This document shows positions 12,733-24,092 of a stretch of DNA of 64,000 nt, one piece after another (the first letter of the stretch is position 1; each line of letters begins with the position of its first letter). A program made the position numbers and the translations under genes. Source of the stretch: Adiantum capillus-veneris (Eukaryota > Streptophyta > Polypodiopsida > Polypodiales > Pteridaceae); assembly GCA_014529385.2 (NCBI GenBank), contig CM043959.1, forward strand, positions 14,445,809 through 14,509,808. The letters are read 5' to 3'. The notes under the pieces were generated by a model. The model saw only the letters and a list, made by a program, of their open reading frames with translations. It did not search any database and was not told where the DNA came from.

Positions 12733-15700
12733 GGTTTTACATGGGGGTTTGGTTCCAAGGTCCACCACTTGTCCAAGCTAACTCTATTGAAACATAGAGA
12801 GAAGCAAAGGTCCACCCCTTGTCTAAGCTAGGGTCCATTGAAACATGGAGAGAAGGATGCTCCACCATTTGTCCAAGGTAGGCTCCATTGAAACATGAGG
12901 AGAATCAAGGTGCACCATGACTCCAAGATGCTAGGCTCCATCGAAAAACATTAAACCCATGATATGTCGTAGATGAGGGGTTTACATTCAAGGTCCAACA
13001 CTTGTCCAAGCTATTATTGGTAGTAGCCTGAGTGGTTTGGTCTCAAGATTCACCACTTTTCCACTCTATGTCATTATATTAAGAATATGCGCGTGTTAAG
13101 GTCCACCACTTGTCCAACCTATAAGGCTACATCTTAAAGGTTATTCTTTATTACCACTTGGAGTGACCATGATAGGTTTTACATGGGGGTTTGGTTCCAA
13201 GGTCCACCACTTGTCCAAGCTAACTCTATTGAAACATAGAGAGAAACAAAGGTCCACCACTTGTCCAAGCTAGGGTCCATTGAAACATGGAGAGAAGGAT
13301 GCTCCACCATTTGTCCAAGATAGGATCCATTGAAACATGACGAGAAGCAAGCTGCACCATGTCTCCAAGATGCTAGGCTCCATCGAAATACATTAAACCC
13401 ACGATATTTCGTAGATGAGGGGTTTACATTCAAGGTCCACCACTTGTCCAAGCTATTATTGCTAGTAGCCTGAGTGGTTTGGTCTCAAGATTCACCACTT
13501 TTATTAAGAATATGTGGGTGTTAAGGTCCACCACTTGTCCAACCTATAAGGCTACATCTTAAAGGTTATTCTTTCTTACTACTTGGAGTGACCATGATAG
13601 GTTTTACATGGGGGTTTGGTTCCAAGGTCCACCACTTGTCCAAGCTAACTCTATTGAAACATAGAGAGAAGCAAAGGTCCACCCCTTGTCTAAGCTAGGG
13701 TCCATTGAAACATGGAGAGAAGGATGCTCCACCATTTGTCCAAGGTAGGCTCCATTCAAACATGAGGAGAAGCAAGGTGCACCATGTCTCCAAGATGCTA
13801 GGCTCCATCGAAAAACATTAAACCCACGATATGTCGTAGATGAGGGGTTTACATTCAAGGTCCACACTTGTCCAAGCTATTATTGCTAGTAGCCTGAGTG
13901 GTTTGGTCTCAAGATTCACCACTTTTCCACTCTATGTCATTATATTAAGAATATGCGCGTGTTAAGGTCCACCACTTGTCCAACCTATAAGGCTACATCT
14001 TAAAGGTTATTCTTATTACCACTTGGAGTGACCATGATAGGTTTTACATGGGGGTTTGGTTCCAAGGTCCACCACTTGTCCAAGCTAACTCTATTGAAAC
14101 ATAGAGAGAAACAAAGGTCCACCACTTGTCCAAGCTAGGGTCCATTGAAACATGGAGAGAAGGATGCTCCACCATTTGTCCAAGATAGGATCCATTGAAA
14201 CATGACGAGAAGCAAGCTGCACCATGTCTCCAAGATGCTAGGCTCCGTCGAAATACATTAAACCCACGATATTTCGTAGATGAAGGGTTTACATTCAAGG
14301 TCCACCACTTGTCCAAGCTATTATTGCTAGTAGCGTGAGTGGTTTGGTCTCAAGATTCACCACTTTTATTAAGAATATGTGGGTGTTAAGGTCCACCACT
14401 TGTCCAACCTATAAGGCTACATCTTAAAGGTTATTCTTTCTTACTACTTGGAGTGACCATGATAGGTTTTACATGGGGGTTTGGTTCCAAGGTCCACCAC
14501 TTGTCCAAGCTAACTCTATTGAAACATAGAGAGAAGCAAAGGTCCACCCCTTGTCTAAGCTAGGGTCCATTGAAACATGGAGAGAAGGATGCTCCACCAT
14601 TTGTCCAAGGTAGGCTCCATTCAAACATGAGGAGAAGCAAGGTGCACCATGTCTCCAAGATGCTAGGCTCCATCGAAAAACATTAAACCCACGATATGTC
14701 GTAGATGAGGGGTTTACATTCAAGGTCCACACTTGTCCAAGCTATTATTGCTAGTAGCCTGAGTGGTTTGGTCTCAAGATTCACCACTTTTCCACTCTAT
14801 GTCATTATATTAAGAATATGCGCGTGTTAAGGTCCACCACTTGTCCAACCTATAAGGCTACATCTTAAAGGTTATTCTTTATTACCACTTGGAGTGACCA
14901 TGATAGGTTTTACATGGGGGTTTGGTTCCAAGGTCCACCACTTGTCCAAGCTAACTCTATTGAAACATAGAGAGAAACAAAGGTCCACCACTTGTCCAAG
15001 CTAGGGTCCATTGAAACATGGAGAGAAGGATGCTCCACCATTTGTCCAAGATAGGATCCATTGAAACATGACGAGAAGCAAGCTGCACCATGTCTCCAAG
15101 ATGCTAGGCTCCATCGAAATACATTAAACCCACGATATTTCGTAGATGAGGGGTTTACATTCAAGGTCCACCACTTGTCCAAGCTATTATTGCTAGTAGC
15201 CTGAGTGGTTTGGTCTCAAGATTCACCACTTTTATTAAGAATATGTGGGTGTTAAGGTCCACCACTTGTCCAACCTATAAGGCTACATCTTAAAGGTTAT
15301 TCTTTCTTACTACTTGGAGTGACCATGATAGGTTTTACATGGGGGTTTGGTTCCAAGGTCCACCACTTGTCCAAGCTAACTCTATTGAAACATAGAGAGA
15401 AGCAAAGGTCCACCCCTTGTCTAAGCTAGGGTCCATTGAAACATGGAGAGAAGGATGCTCCACCATTTGTCCAAGGTAGGCTCCATTGAAACATGAGGAG
15501 AAGCAAGGTGCACCATGTCTCCAAGATGCTAGGCTCCATTGAAAAACATTAAACCCACGATATGTCGTAGATGAGGGGTTTACAGTCAAGGTCCACCACT
15601 TGTCCAAGCTATTATTGCTAGTAGCCTGAGTGGTTTGGTCTCAAGATTCACCACTTTTCCACTCTATGTCATTAAATTAAGAATATGCGCGTGTTAAGGT

Positions 15701-16135
15701 CCACCACTTGTCCAACCTATAAGGCTACATCTTAAAGGTTATTCTTTATTACCACTTAGAGTGACCATGATAGGTTTTACATGGGGGTTTGGTTCCAAGG
15801 TCCACCACTTGTCCAAGCTAACTCTATTGAAACATAGAGAGAAACAAAGGTCCACCACTTGTCCAAGCTAGGGTCCATTGAAACATGGAGAGAAGGATGC
15901 TCCACCATTTGTCGAAGCTAACTCTATTGAAACATGGGGGGTTTACATTCAAGGTCCACCACTTGTCCAAGCTATTAGTGCTAGTAGCACGAGTGGTTTT
16001 GTCTCAAGATTCACCACTTTTTCACTCTATGTCATTATATTAAGAATATTAGGGTGTTAAGGTCCACCACTTGTTCAACCTATAAGGCTATATCTTAAAG
16101 GTTATTCTTTCTCACCACTTGGAGTGACCATGATA
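12733..16135. repeat. 866-bp higher-order tandem repeat (A/B dimers)
   Basis: The anchor gttttacatgggggtttgg occurs at 12733, 13175, 13600, 14040, 14465, 14906, 15331, 15773 and 16135. Spacings are 442, 425, 440, 425, 441, 425, 442 and 362. Two monomer types alternate. One has gagagaagc, ccaccccttgtctaag and atgaggag; the other has gagagaaac, ccaccacttgtccaag and atgacgag. Together they form dimers of 865-867 bp that are nearly identical between copies. This is satellite-style higher-order organisation and indicates recent local amplification or homogenisation within an otherwise older array. Confidence 0.9.
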
Positions 16136-16740
16136 GGTTTTAAATGGGGGTTTGGTTCCAAGGTCCACCACTTGTCCAAGCTAACTCTATTGAATAATAG
16201 AGAGAAGTAAAGGTCCACCACTTGTCCAAGCTAGGGTCCATTGAAACATGGAGAGAAGGATGCTCCACCATTTGTCCAAGATAGGCTCCATTGAAACATG
16301 AAGAGAAGCAAGATGCACGATGTCTCCAAGATGCTAGGCTCCATCGAAATACCTTAAACCCACGATATTTCGTAGATGGGGGGTTTACTTTCAAGGTCCA
16401 CCACTTGTCCAAGCTATTATCGCTAGTAGCATGGTTTGGTCTCAAGATTCACCAGTTTTCCACGCTATGTCATTATATGAAGAATATCTCGGTGTTAAGG
16501 TCCACCACTTGTCCAACCTATAAGGCTATATTCTAAATGATATTTTTTTTGACCACTTGGAATGTGCATGATATGTTTTACATGGGGTTTTATTCCAAGG
16601 TCCACCACTTGTCCAAGCTAGATCTATTACATATATATTATACATACAATATTCAACTAGATTCCCTACCTATCATGTCCAGTAGCATGGATGCTCTAGC
16701 TTGAAGGTCCACCACTTGTCCAACCTATACTCTCTTATGT
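16136..16740. repeat. Distal end of the CCACTTGTCCAA array
   Basis: One more monomer with its own substitutions, then scattered cores (for example at 16498-16517, 16599-16618 and 16705-16722) before the sequence becomes AT-rich. A few further cores appear at 17114-17133 and 17201-17215. Confidence 0.8.
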
Positions 16741-16768
16741 AAGGGAGATCTCGCTATAAATTCAAAAC

Positions 16769-16860
16769 CTTCCCGCCTAAATTTAAAATATCCCTCCCAA
16801 ATCTTAAATATCCCGCCTAAATTTTAAACTATCCCGCCCAAATTTTAAAATTCAAACTTT
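16769..16860. repeat. Four-copy ~20-bp TCCCGCC / AAATTTTAAA tandem repeat
   Basis: Four imperfect copies of a 20-21-bp unit of the form tcccgcctaaattttaaa, starting at 16771, 16791, 16811 and 16832. The TCCCGCC half resembles the core of an E2F site. That resemblance may be chance and no gene start is nearby. Confidence 0.7.
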
Positions 16861-16929
16861 TTTATAAAAATTTAAATTTTACTACTTAAATTTAAAATAT
16901 TCCACGCAAAATTGATTTTAAATTCAAGT

Positions 16930-17729
16930 TTACCACAAAAAGATATCATTATACCACCTAAATTCAAATATGCAAACCTCAAATCATTATATTGTACATA
17001 AATTCAAACAAATTCAAATTAACAAGCCTAAACTGATATTAGTTTGCATATATATGAATTTATCACACCTAAATTATGTCACCATGTTAGAGAGAGTGGT
17101 TAGAGAATTTGAACAAGGTCCACCACTTGTCCAACCTAGATACCAAGAAGGATTGAGTGTACAAGGTATTGTTTGGAGGTCCTTATAGTCCATTGGTCTT
17201 AAGGTCCACCACTTGTGGTAAGGGTCACCAAAAAGTGTATATATTCATCCAAAGAAATACACGTATTTTTGGTCTACATGTCCTAGTTTAAACCATTTAT
17301 GTCCATTAGGTGTATCACTAAACAACACTACTATTTTTGAGAAACAGAAGTTACAATCATATCTACAAATGGATTAGAGGAAAATCAGCTCAGCATACAT
17401 CCAGAACTCGCTACAAGAATCGACTTTAACAGATCACGCAAGTAAGTCTTCCATTCAATTTTACTAGTATTACAATGTGTTAGTTATTTGTGATATTTAT
17501 GTATGTATATATACTATGTGTGCATATCGTAATTAAGTGTAATTGTGTATCTGCATTATGTATGAGTATTACAATGAAATAACACAAATATACATACATA
17601 CACATAGATAACACAGACGCACACATACATGAGCATGTATTTTCAAGAGAGAGATAGCAAATACAGAGATAGATAGATAGAGAGAGAGAGAGAGATAAAT
17701 AACTGTTTTTTAGAGAGAGGAGAGAGAAA
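16930..17729. other. AT-rich spacer, no gene
   Basis: AT-rich sequence with two stray CCACTTGTCCAA repeat cores and a GA-rich stretch near 17650-17700. No credible ORF or splice structure was seen. Confidence 0.6.
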
Positions 17730-17999
17730 GATAACAGATTTCACTGTGTTTATGTATGTGGAAGAGAGGAAGACGATGTATGGGAATATGTGCACGTATT
17801 TTCAAGAGAGAGACAACAAGATAACAGATTTCATTGTGGTTATGTATGTGGAAGTGAGGAAGACGATGTGTGGGAATATGTGCATGTATTTTCAAGAGAG
17901 AGACAGCAAGATAACAGATTTCACTGTGGTTATGTATGTGGAAGAGAGGAAGACGATGTGTGGGAATATGTGTATGTGTGCGGGGATACGTTTAAACTA
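17730..17999. repeat. 90-bp tandem repeat, three copies
   Basis: Copies begin with gataacagattt at 17730, 17820 and 17910, exactly 90 bp apart; the third is incomplete. Because 90 is a multiple of three, the array reads as a 30-residue peptide repeat in a plus-strand ORF (17746-18141). There is no other support for translation and I treat it as non-coding. Confidence 0.85.
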
Positions 18000-18484
18000 T
18001 GTATCTCTGTCTTTTGACGAGAGAGTGTGTGTGCAAGAAGAGTTACAGAGAACCATCTTCTCTATATGGAGAAAGACCGAGAGTGAGAGAGAGAGAAATA
18101 CCTGTTTTTTCTCTATTCGTGAGGTGTGCAATGTCTCCTGAGAAGACTGCCCGATCCTGCCCTTCTGGAAAGCGTTGTGTACGCTGCTGTTTCTTTGTCT
18201 TGTGCGCGAACTTTCAATCCTGTGCACTCCACCTGTGTGTTGTGTACGATGCCGAGCTTGCTCCTCTACGCGCGCGTATACTCCAACTGTGTGCGATCCG
18301 TGTGTGCTTTCTGTGTTTTTGATAGGGTTTATTAAAATGCCACGTATGCTACAAGTCCATGTTTTATCATAGGATTAAAAAAAACAAAAGCAATATAAAA
18401 AATTAACCAATTCACACGGCCAAAATTAAAGAAATCATGGTTGAAAATATGAAAAACATGCATAAATCTATACTAGGAATTCAC

Positions 18485-18670
18485 TTTAAAAAAAAAAAAA
18501 TCTTTGGGCGCCCAGAACAATATCCCAAAATCAACCTCCCAAGCCCCGCCATCGAGAGCGCTATATTCCACATCCCCATCAAGAGCGCTATCCCCAAACC
18601 TCACGTGGAAGCGCTGCCTTGTCACCCCATTGTGGCATTGCCCTAAGACCCCGCATCTGGAGTGCTAAAT
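18485..18670. other. GC-rich island with AGCGCT palindromes
   Basis: A short GC-rich stretch inside AT-rich DNA. It starts after a poly-A run with tttgggcgccc and contains gagagcgcta, aagagcgcta and gaagcgctg at roughly 35-45-bp spacing. It could be the edge of an old transposon or a short CpG-rich element; I cannot assign it. Confidence 0.4.
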
Positions 18671-19239
18671 GGGAACATTCTTCATTAGTGAAATTTTGAA
18701 CATAAATTATATTAGCACATACTTAAATATAATACAAATATTAACATATTAGCTATACTACTAATTTACTATAGCAGTTCTAGATTATGTCCCATACTAT
18801 ATTTAAGGTGCCAAAGGTTTGGCCTTATGGTCCTAGATTTAGCCAAGTGGTCAACACATATAGGACCAAGTGCACACTGTGCCACAAAACTTGGCCACCA
18901 CTTCACTTGCCAAAGTTTAGGCCACATGGTCAATCCTAACTTTCCAATGTTCTTATTATGTCACCTTTTGCCTCGTGGAAAACCTAGGCTTGTTTTCACA
19001 TACTCAGGCACTTCAAGCCACAATAAATTGTCATTACTCTTCGACAACCCTTTTGTTCAAGTCTTTGAAAAAACATTGTTTAAGGCCACCCTAAACCATT
19101 TTCATTTAGGGGTGTCTAAAACTAGCTTTTTGGCAATTCGAGAAGAAAATGGTCAAAGTTTTATACTTAGTTTTAACCACTTGACCAATTCAAATATTGG
19201 AAAGCAAGGTCTTGTAATACTTTTCTTTGGACATCACAC

Positions 19240-20790
19240 ATTAAAACTAGGTCCCTCACTTGTCCAAGCTATGCTCTAATACAATAAAGGGCTTTTGGTT
19301 TCAAGATGCACCACTTTCCCAACCTTGATTCCATTAAAGAAGCTAGCTCTACTTAGACATTTAATAGCAAGGTCTTGCAGCAGTTCAGATTGAACATTTT
19401 CCATGGCAGCTAGGTCCACCACTTATCTAAGCTATGCTCTAATAGAGTAAGGGGGTTTTGGTTTCAAGATCCACCACTTGTCCAAACTTGATTTGGGAAG
19501 CAAGGTCCTATAATAGTTTGCTTTGGACATTCACCATTACAACTAAGTCCACCACTTCTCCAAGCTATGTTCTAATACACTAAGGAGGTTTTGGTTTCAA
19601 GGAGAACCACTTGTACGACTCTGTTTTTGGAAGTAAGGTCTTTACATAGTTCACCTTGGACCTTGGACATTGGATACTACAACTAAGCCCACCACTTGTC
19701 CAAGATATCCTCTATATATAGCCAAAGGGTTTGGGTTTCAAGATTCACCACTTTTCCAACCTTTCTTCCATTAAAGAAAGGAGGGGCTTTATAACTAGGT
19801 CCACCACTTGTCCAAGCTATGCTCTGATATGGAAAGGGGATTTTGGTTTCAAGGTCCACCACGTGTTCAACCTTGCAAGACTCAAGGGATACTTGGACAT
19901 TGGAAAGCATAGTCCTATAGTAGTTGATAGGTGGCAGTGGGTATTACAACTAGGTCCAACCTATGCTCTCATATCGCAAAGAGGCTTTGCTTTCAAGGTC
20001 CACCACTTGTCCAACCTTGCTTCCATTAAAGAAATGAGGGGCTACGTAAACATTGGCAAGCAAGGTAGCAAGGCTCTAAGGTGTTTCACCTTGGATATTG
20101 GGCATTATAACTAGGTCCACCACTTGTCCAAGCTATGCTCTGATAAAGAAAGGGGATTTTCGTTTAAAGGTCCACCATGTGTTCAACCTTTCTAATATAG
20201 AAAGGGGATTTTTGTTTCAAGGTCCACCACGTGTTCAACCTTGAAAGACTCAAGGGATACTTGGACATTGGAAAGCATAGTCTTATAGTAGTTGATAGGT
20301 GGCAGTGGGTATTAAAACTAGGTCCAACCTATGCTCTTATATAGCAAAGAGGCTTTGGTTTCAAGGTCCACCACTTGTCCAACCTTACTTCCATTAAAGA
20401 AATGAGGGGCTACGTAAACATTGGCAAGCAAGGTAGCAAAGTCCTAAGGTATTTCACCTTGGATATTGGGCATTATAACTAGGTCCACCACTTGTCCTAG
20501 CTATGCTCTGATATAGAAAGGGGATTTTTGTTTCAAGGTCCACCACGTGTTCAACTTTGAAAGACTCAAGGGATACTTGGACATTGGAAAGCATAGTCCT
20601 ATAGTAGTTGATAGGTGGCAGTGGGTATTACAACTAGGTCCACCACTTGTCCAACCTATGCTCTCATATAGCAAAGAGGCTTTGGTTTCAAGGTCCACCA
20701 CTTGTCCAACCTTGCTTCCATTAATATAGCAAGGAGGATTTGGTCTCAAGGTTCACCACTTGTCCAACCTATGCAAACCTTTTTCATGTT
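19240..20790. repeat. Second subfamily of the GGTCCACCACTTGTCC repeat
   Basis: The same 20-bp core sits in a different longer unit: aactaggtccacc..., aagctatgctctgatat..., ggggattttggtttcaagg. A segment beginning aagactcaagggatacttgg recurs at about 19878, 20247 and 20562. The array stops about 75 bp before the coding exon at 20,865, so it flanks or lies in the 5' intron of the DUF7869 gene. Confidence 0.8.
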
Positions 20791-20864
20791 GTAGCATGAT
20801 TTTTGGTTTGAAGAGTATTTTTCTATAACTATGGATTTAACAATGTAATCTTTTTACTTACAGG

Positions 20865-23800
20865 ATGGACTTCGAATCTGGGGAGAAAGTACATATGATA
20901 CTTGACAATGAAATCTTTGGTATTGGTTGTGTGTGTAGAACAGATCCATATTCCACTTGTGGTGGTACAAAGATAGGGCTGGGAAATGTCTCCATACTAG
21001 TGGAGGAATGCTTGAAGGATGTGGTCCTACCTTTTCCTACAATGGATACTTCATCTCTCCAAGGCTCATTATGGAGTGCTGTTCGATGGTCAAAGCTTCT
21101 TTTGCAATCTTTTGTATTAAATGGGAACTTAATTGATCCACACGAAAGCTACAATGGTGATGAAGAACATGATCATTCTAATCCTCTAGTTACAGATGCA
21201 ATACCTATGACAAGCCCAGAATTTGAAGCAATGATTCGAGAGTCTTGGAGAAATCAGAGGGTCCTTTTAAAAGATGACACAATGATGCAAACCATGAATG
21301 AAGGGACCATCTTATATGTATTTCCACATGATTATGTCAACTTTCAGGAACTTGGTCCTGATTGTGTGGGTGTGGGTATTGAAAGAGAAAATGCAAGCAT
21401 TCATGATGTGGTTGAAGTGGGTAGCATCACTTTGCTAAAGTGGCCCATCAAGCAGACAACAATGTTGAATGGGAGCCCATTACAACGCTTTGTTCCTGTT
21501 GATGGCATGCATGCTACATATGAGGATGTATCCAACGATGGCAATGTTGGAAAAAAACTTGATGGGAGTAATGTTGTCCAGTTGTCAAGGAAGAGACGAT
21601 ACACTTTCATGAACAGGACTCAAAAATCAAAAGCAGCACCAGCTTCGACTTTTTACCTTTCAAACAAATCAATTCAAAGGGTATCATGCATTGATTGTTG
21701 TGCACAAAAATGCTGCCAATTTGCAGATCGTGATATGGTGACAAGGTTACGACAACAATTTTGGGGAGAGTCTCAAAAATCACGCACTAATTATGTTTAT
21801 GATGTTCTTTCTATATGTTATCAGAAAGATGAGAAGTCACGATACCAATTCAGGCTAAATGGCTCTATTGTTTGTTGTAGAGCATGGTATGAGCTACATG
21901 GAATACCAAAGACATCATTTTATCGATACAAGGAGAACTTTGAAAATGGTGTGCGCCAATATGTACATGGGAACACATGTACATTGAGAAGGGGACTTCA
22001 ACATACTAGTTTAGCAAGAGCACTACTAAACGAGTTTGTGGAAAATAACTCTGAGAAAATGCCACATAGAAGTAGAACACTGCTAGATGGCTCAAGAGAG
22101 ACTCAATTGGTGATTCCATCAACATACAAACAAGTGGATATTTTATGTGAAATCAACACGACACTTGACCAAATGGGCTATGAGAAGAAGCTATCCCAAT
22201 CTTCTTTTGGTAGAATTTGGAACAAAGAGTACCCACATGTCACTTTAACAAAGACGAGTGAGTTCTCTAAGTGCAATATTTGTAGTTCAATCAAGGCAAG
22301 GTTAGAAGCTAAACCTTCTCTTGAAGAGAGAGCTCTTCTCTTGAGGGAGAGAGAAGTTCACATGGCACAACAAAAGAGTTGCAGAAGCCTATATTATGCA
22401 TGGCGCACGTATTCAGAAACTCAACCACAAAAATATGTATGCATAATCCATGATAAGATGGATCAAAAGAAGACTGCCATTCCTAGATTACGCATTGTTC
22501 CCAAGGGTGTGGATTCAGGATATAATCTGCAGGTGGCATTGATTGGCATGATCACTCATGGACATGGAGAAGGTCATTACGGACACTTTGTCTTGAATGG
22601 TTTGTGGCCAGCTGATCCAAATCTTACAATTGGCTCAATTGCTAATTGTTTACATAACCTCGAGAGGATAGATAAGCATCCTCTTGGTGATCTAGTAACA
22701 AATGGACTTCCAAGGAGCAATATTTCACTACTACATGCTTTGAACTCAAGGGATGCTTTGGACTACCATAACTTGAGTGATGGAAAAGAGCCCATTGTGC
22801 AGTCGTCAGAAATTGCAGAAGAGGAATTGGGGTCAACATTTCGCAGATTGCCAGAGAACTTGTTGCTACAATTGGATAATTGTGCAGGGGAAAACAAAAA
22901 TCGATACTTATTTGCCTATTTGTCAATGCTTGTTGCAAGGGGTGTTTTCAAAACCATCCAGCTGGGATTTTTAATGGTTGGGCATACACATGAGGACATA
23001 GACGCCATGTTTAGTAGGTTTTCAGAGAAGTTGAGAGTTACACAAACCTATACTTTGCCACATTTGATGGATACATTACGAAACAGCTCATCTTCATCTC
23101 CAGCTCCATTTTTTCTCACAAAGATCCCTGATTTCAAGCAATATTGTGATGGCTATCTTTGTGATGGACAAGACATACTTGTTGGACATTCCAAACCGCT
23201 TCAGTTCAGGTTCTTTATGCAGGATGAGACACCAATGATGCAATATAAGGCACATGTAGGTGTATCAAGTTGGAGTGGAAGTATTCGCCTTTGGAAAACA
23301 GACACAGAAGGCAAGCCAATGTTACCACATGGAGATCCACCTCTAGTACAAATGGCGGAGTATGTCAAGGCCCACGAAGAAGTCATTTTGGGGCTAAAGA
23401 ACTATATAAAATTTTGGAAAAATTTAGGGAATGGTTCAAGTATTCCGCGATATTATAGACCCGTGATAGATTATTGGAGTAAGGTCATTGAAGAGATTGG
23501 AAAAGCAATCATATCAGAGGGAGTCTTGTATGAAATATTTTGGCCAAAAACTCAAGAATATTCTCATCTACAAAGCACTACAATGAATTTGCAACAAGGA
23601 GCAGAAAGATTCCTAGGCCTTGAAGAGTTGAACGATCATTTTTGTGGGCCTCAACGAGATAGGCCAAGGGAAGAGTTTGACCCTATGTCTGATGTGCACC
23701 AAGGTGACTTTCTTATGCTTGTTCCGAGTGACACAGAAATCTATCCAGTGTGGCTTGCAATGGCTTTATCTGACATTGATAATGAGCCTACATCACCAAA

Positions 23801-24092
23801 CTACAGAAAACTCTTGATTCAATATTGGGCACCTTGCGCGAGAAAAAGTGGGATGACAGATACTCAAGCTTACAGTAATTGTTGGAAGGGTTATTGGGCT
23901 GTCAACTATAAGGACCCACAAGTGTGGGAAACTATAGATGCAATTGTTTGGTCCTGGAGACCCAACAAAGAAGGACCATTTTCTAGAATAAAGATTCCAG
24001 AAAGACATGCTCTAAAAGCCAAAGAAGGCCTCACTCGTGCACATCAGCCACACTTGGATCAAAGTTCAGATATGGTATCAAATGTGGAGTAG
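20865..24092 (+). CDS. DUF7869-type RNase H-fold protein (transposase-like), intact
   Basis: Uninterrupted 1075-codon exon, ATG at 20865, TAG at 24090. A splice acceptor TTTTTACTTACAG ends at 20863, so at least one 5' non-coding exon is likely. Residues 5-75 resemble the small domain found in plant En/Spm-associated proteins (similarity from memory). A basic patch RKRR lies near 245 and a Cys cluster CIDCC..KCC at 275-284. A CNIC pair at 470/473 is followed by the RNase H-like region: HDKMDQ (D530/D533), LDNCAGENKN (D671) and GHTHEDID (E710, D711, D713). This D...D...E/D spacing fits a DDE-type nuclease. The family is known mainly as uncharacterised or transposon-derived proteins. No frameshift is seen, unlike the decayed transposase-like gene at 45-55 kb. 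The gene could be an active transposase or a domesticated one. Confidence 0.8.
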   Translation: MDFESGEKVHMILDNEIFGIGCVCRTDPYSTCGGTKIGLGNVSILVEECLKDVVLPFPTMDTSSLQGSLWSAVRWSKLLLQSFVLNGNLIDPHESYNGDEEHDHSNPLVTDAIPMTSPEFEAMIRESWRNQRVLLKDDTMMQTMNEGTILYVFPHDYVNFQELGPDCVGVGIERENASIHDVVEVGSITLLKWPIKQTTMLNGSPLQRFVPVDGMHATYEDVSNDGNVGKKLDGSNVVQLSRKRRYTFMNRTQKSKAAPASTFYLSNKSIQRVSCIDCCAQKCCQFADRDMVTRLRQQFWGESQKSRTNYVYDVLSICYQKDEKSRYQFRLNGSIVCCRAWYELHGIPKTSFYRYKENFENGVRQYVHGNTCTLRRGLQHTSLARALLNEFVENNSEKMPHRSRTLLDGSRETQLVIPSTYKQVDILCEINTTLDQMGYEKKLSQSSFGRIWNKEYPHVTLTKTSEFSKCNICSSIKARLEAKPSLEERALLLREREVHMAQQKSCRSLYYAWRTYSETQPQKYVCIIHDKMDQKKTAIPRLRIVPKGVDSGYNLQVALIGMITHGHGEGHYGHFVLNGLWPADPNLTIGSIANCLHNLERIDKHPLGDLVTNGLPRSNISLLHALNSRDALDYHNLSDGKEPIVQSSEIAEEELGSTFRRLPENLLLQLDNCAGENKNRYLFAYLSMLVARGVFKTIQLGFLMVGHTHEDIDAMFSRFSEKLRVTQTYTLPHLMDTLRNSSSSSPAPFFLTKIPDFKQYCDGYLCDGQDILVGHSKPLQFRFFMQDETPMMQYKAHVGVSSWSGSIRLWKTDTEGKPMLPHGDPPLVQMAEYVKAHEEVILGLKNYIKFWKNLGNGSSIPRYYRPVIDYWSKVIEEIGKAIISEGVLYEIFWPKTQEYSHLQSTTMNLQQGAERFLGLEELNDHFCGPQRDRPREEFDPMSDVHQGDFLMLVPSDTEIYPVWLAMALSDIDNEPTSPNYRKLLIQYWAPCARKSGMTDTQAYSNCWKGYWAVNYKDPQVWETIDAIVWSWRPNKEGPFSRIKIPERHALKAKEGLTRAHQPHLDQSSDMVSNVE

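Larger units (their letters stand above)
390..24092. mobile_element. Putative giant DNA transposon (left cluster), ends not seen
   Basis: The region contains an intact DUF7869/transposase-like gene on the plus strand at its right side, and FCP1-like, SET and ParB-like coding exons on the minus strand at its left side. All intergenic and intronic space is filled by one private repeat family with core AAGGTCCACCACTTGTCCAA, which I do not see elsewhere in the window. The plan parallels the demonstrable 17.6-kb element at 44,737-62,315, which also combines a transposase-like gene, an FCP1-like gene with the DLNGLL motif and a private repeat. Seen: genes and repeats. Inferred: that this is one mobile unit. 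I could not find terminal inverted repeats. The left end is probably outside the window, and the right end may have been overwritten by the LTR remnant at 24.3-25.7 kb. Confidence 0.45.

Noticed and set aside
9198..16445. Series of similar 60-100-aa minus-strand ORFs (LDKWWTL, WTSGGP peptides)
   Set aside because: They are translations of the tandem repeat, appear in several frames and start arbitrarily.
8640..16740. CRISPR-like appearance of evenly repeated short cores
   Set aside because: The genome is eukaryotic, the spacers are themselves repeats, and unit lengths are about 50 and 440 bp. This is a satellite-like array.
18827..19279. 150-aa plus-strand ORF
   Set aside because: It runs into the repeat subfamily, has no recognisable domain and no convincing exon borders.
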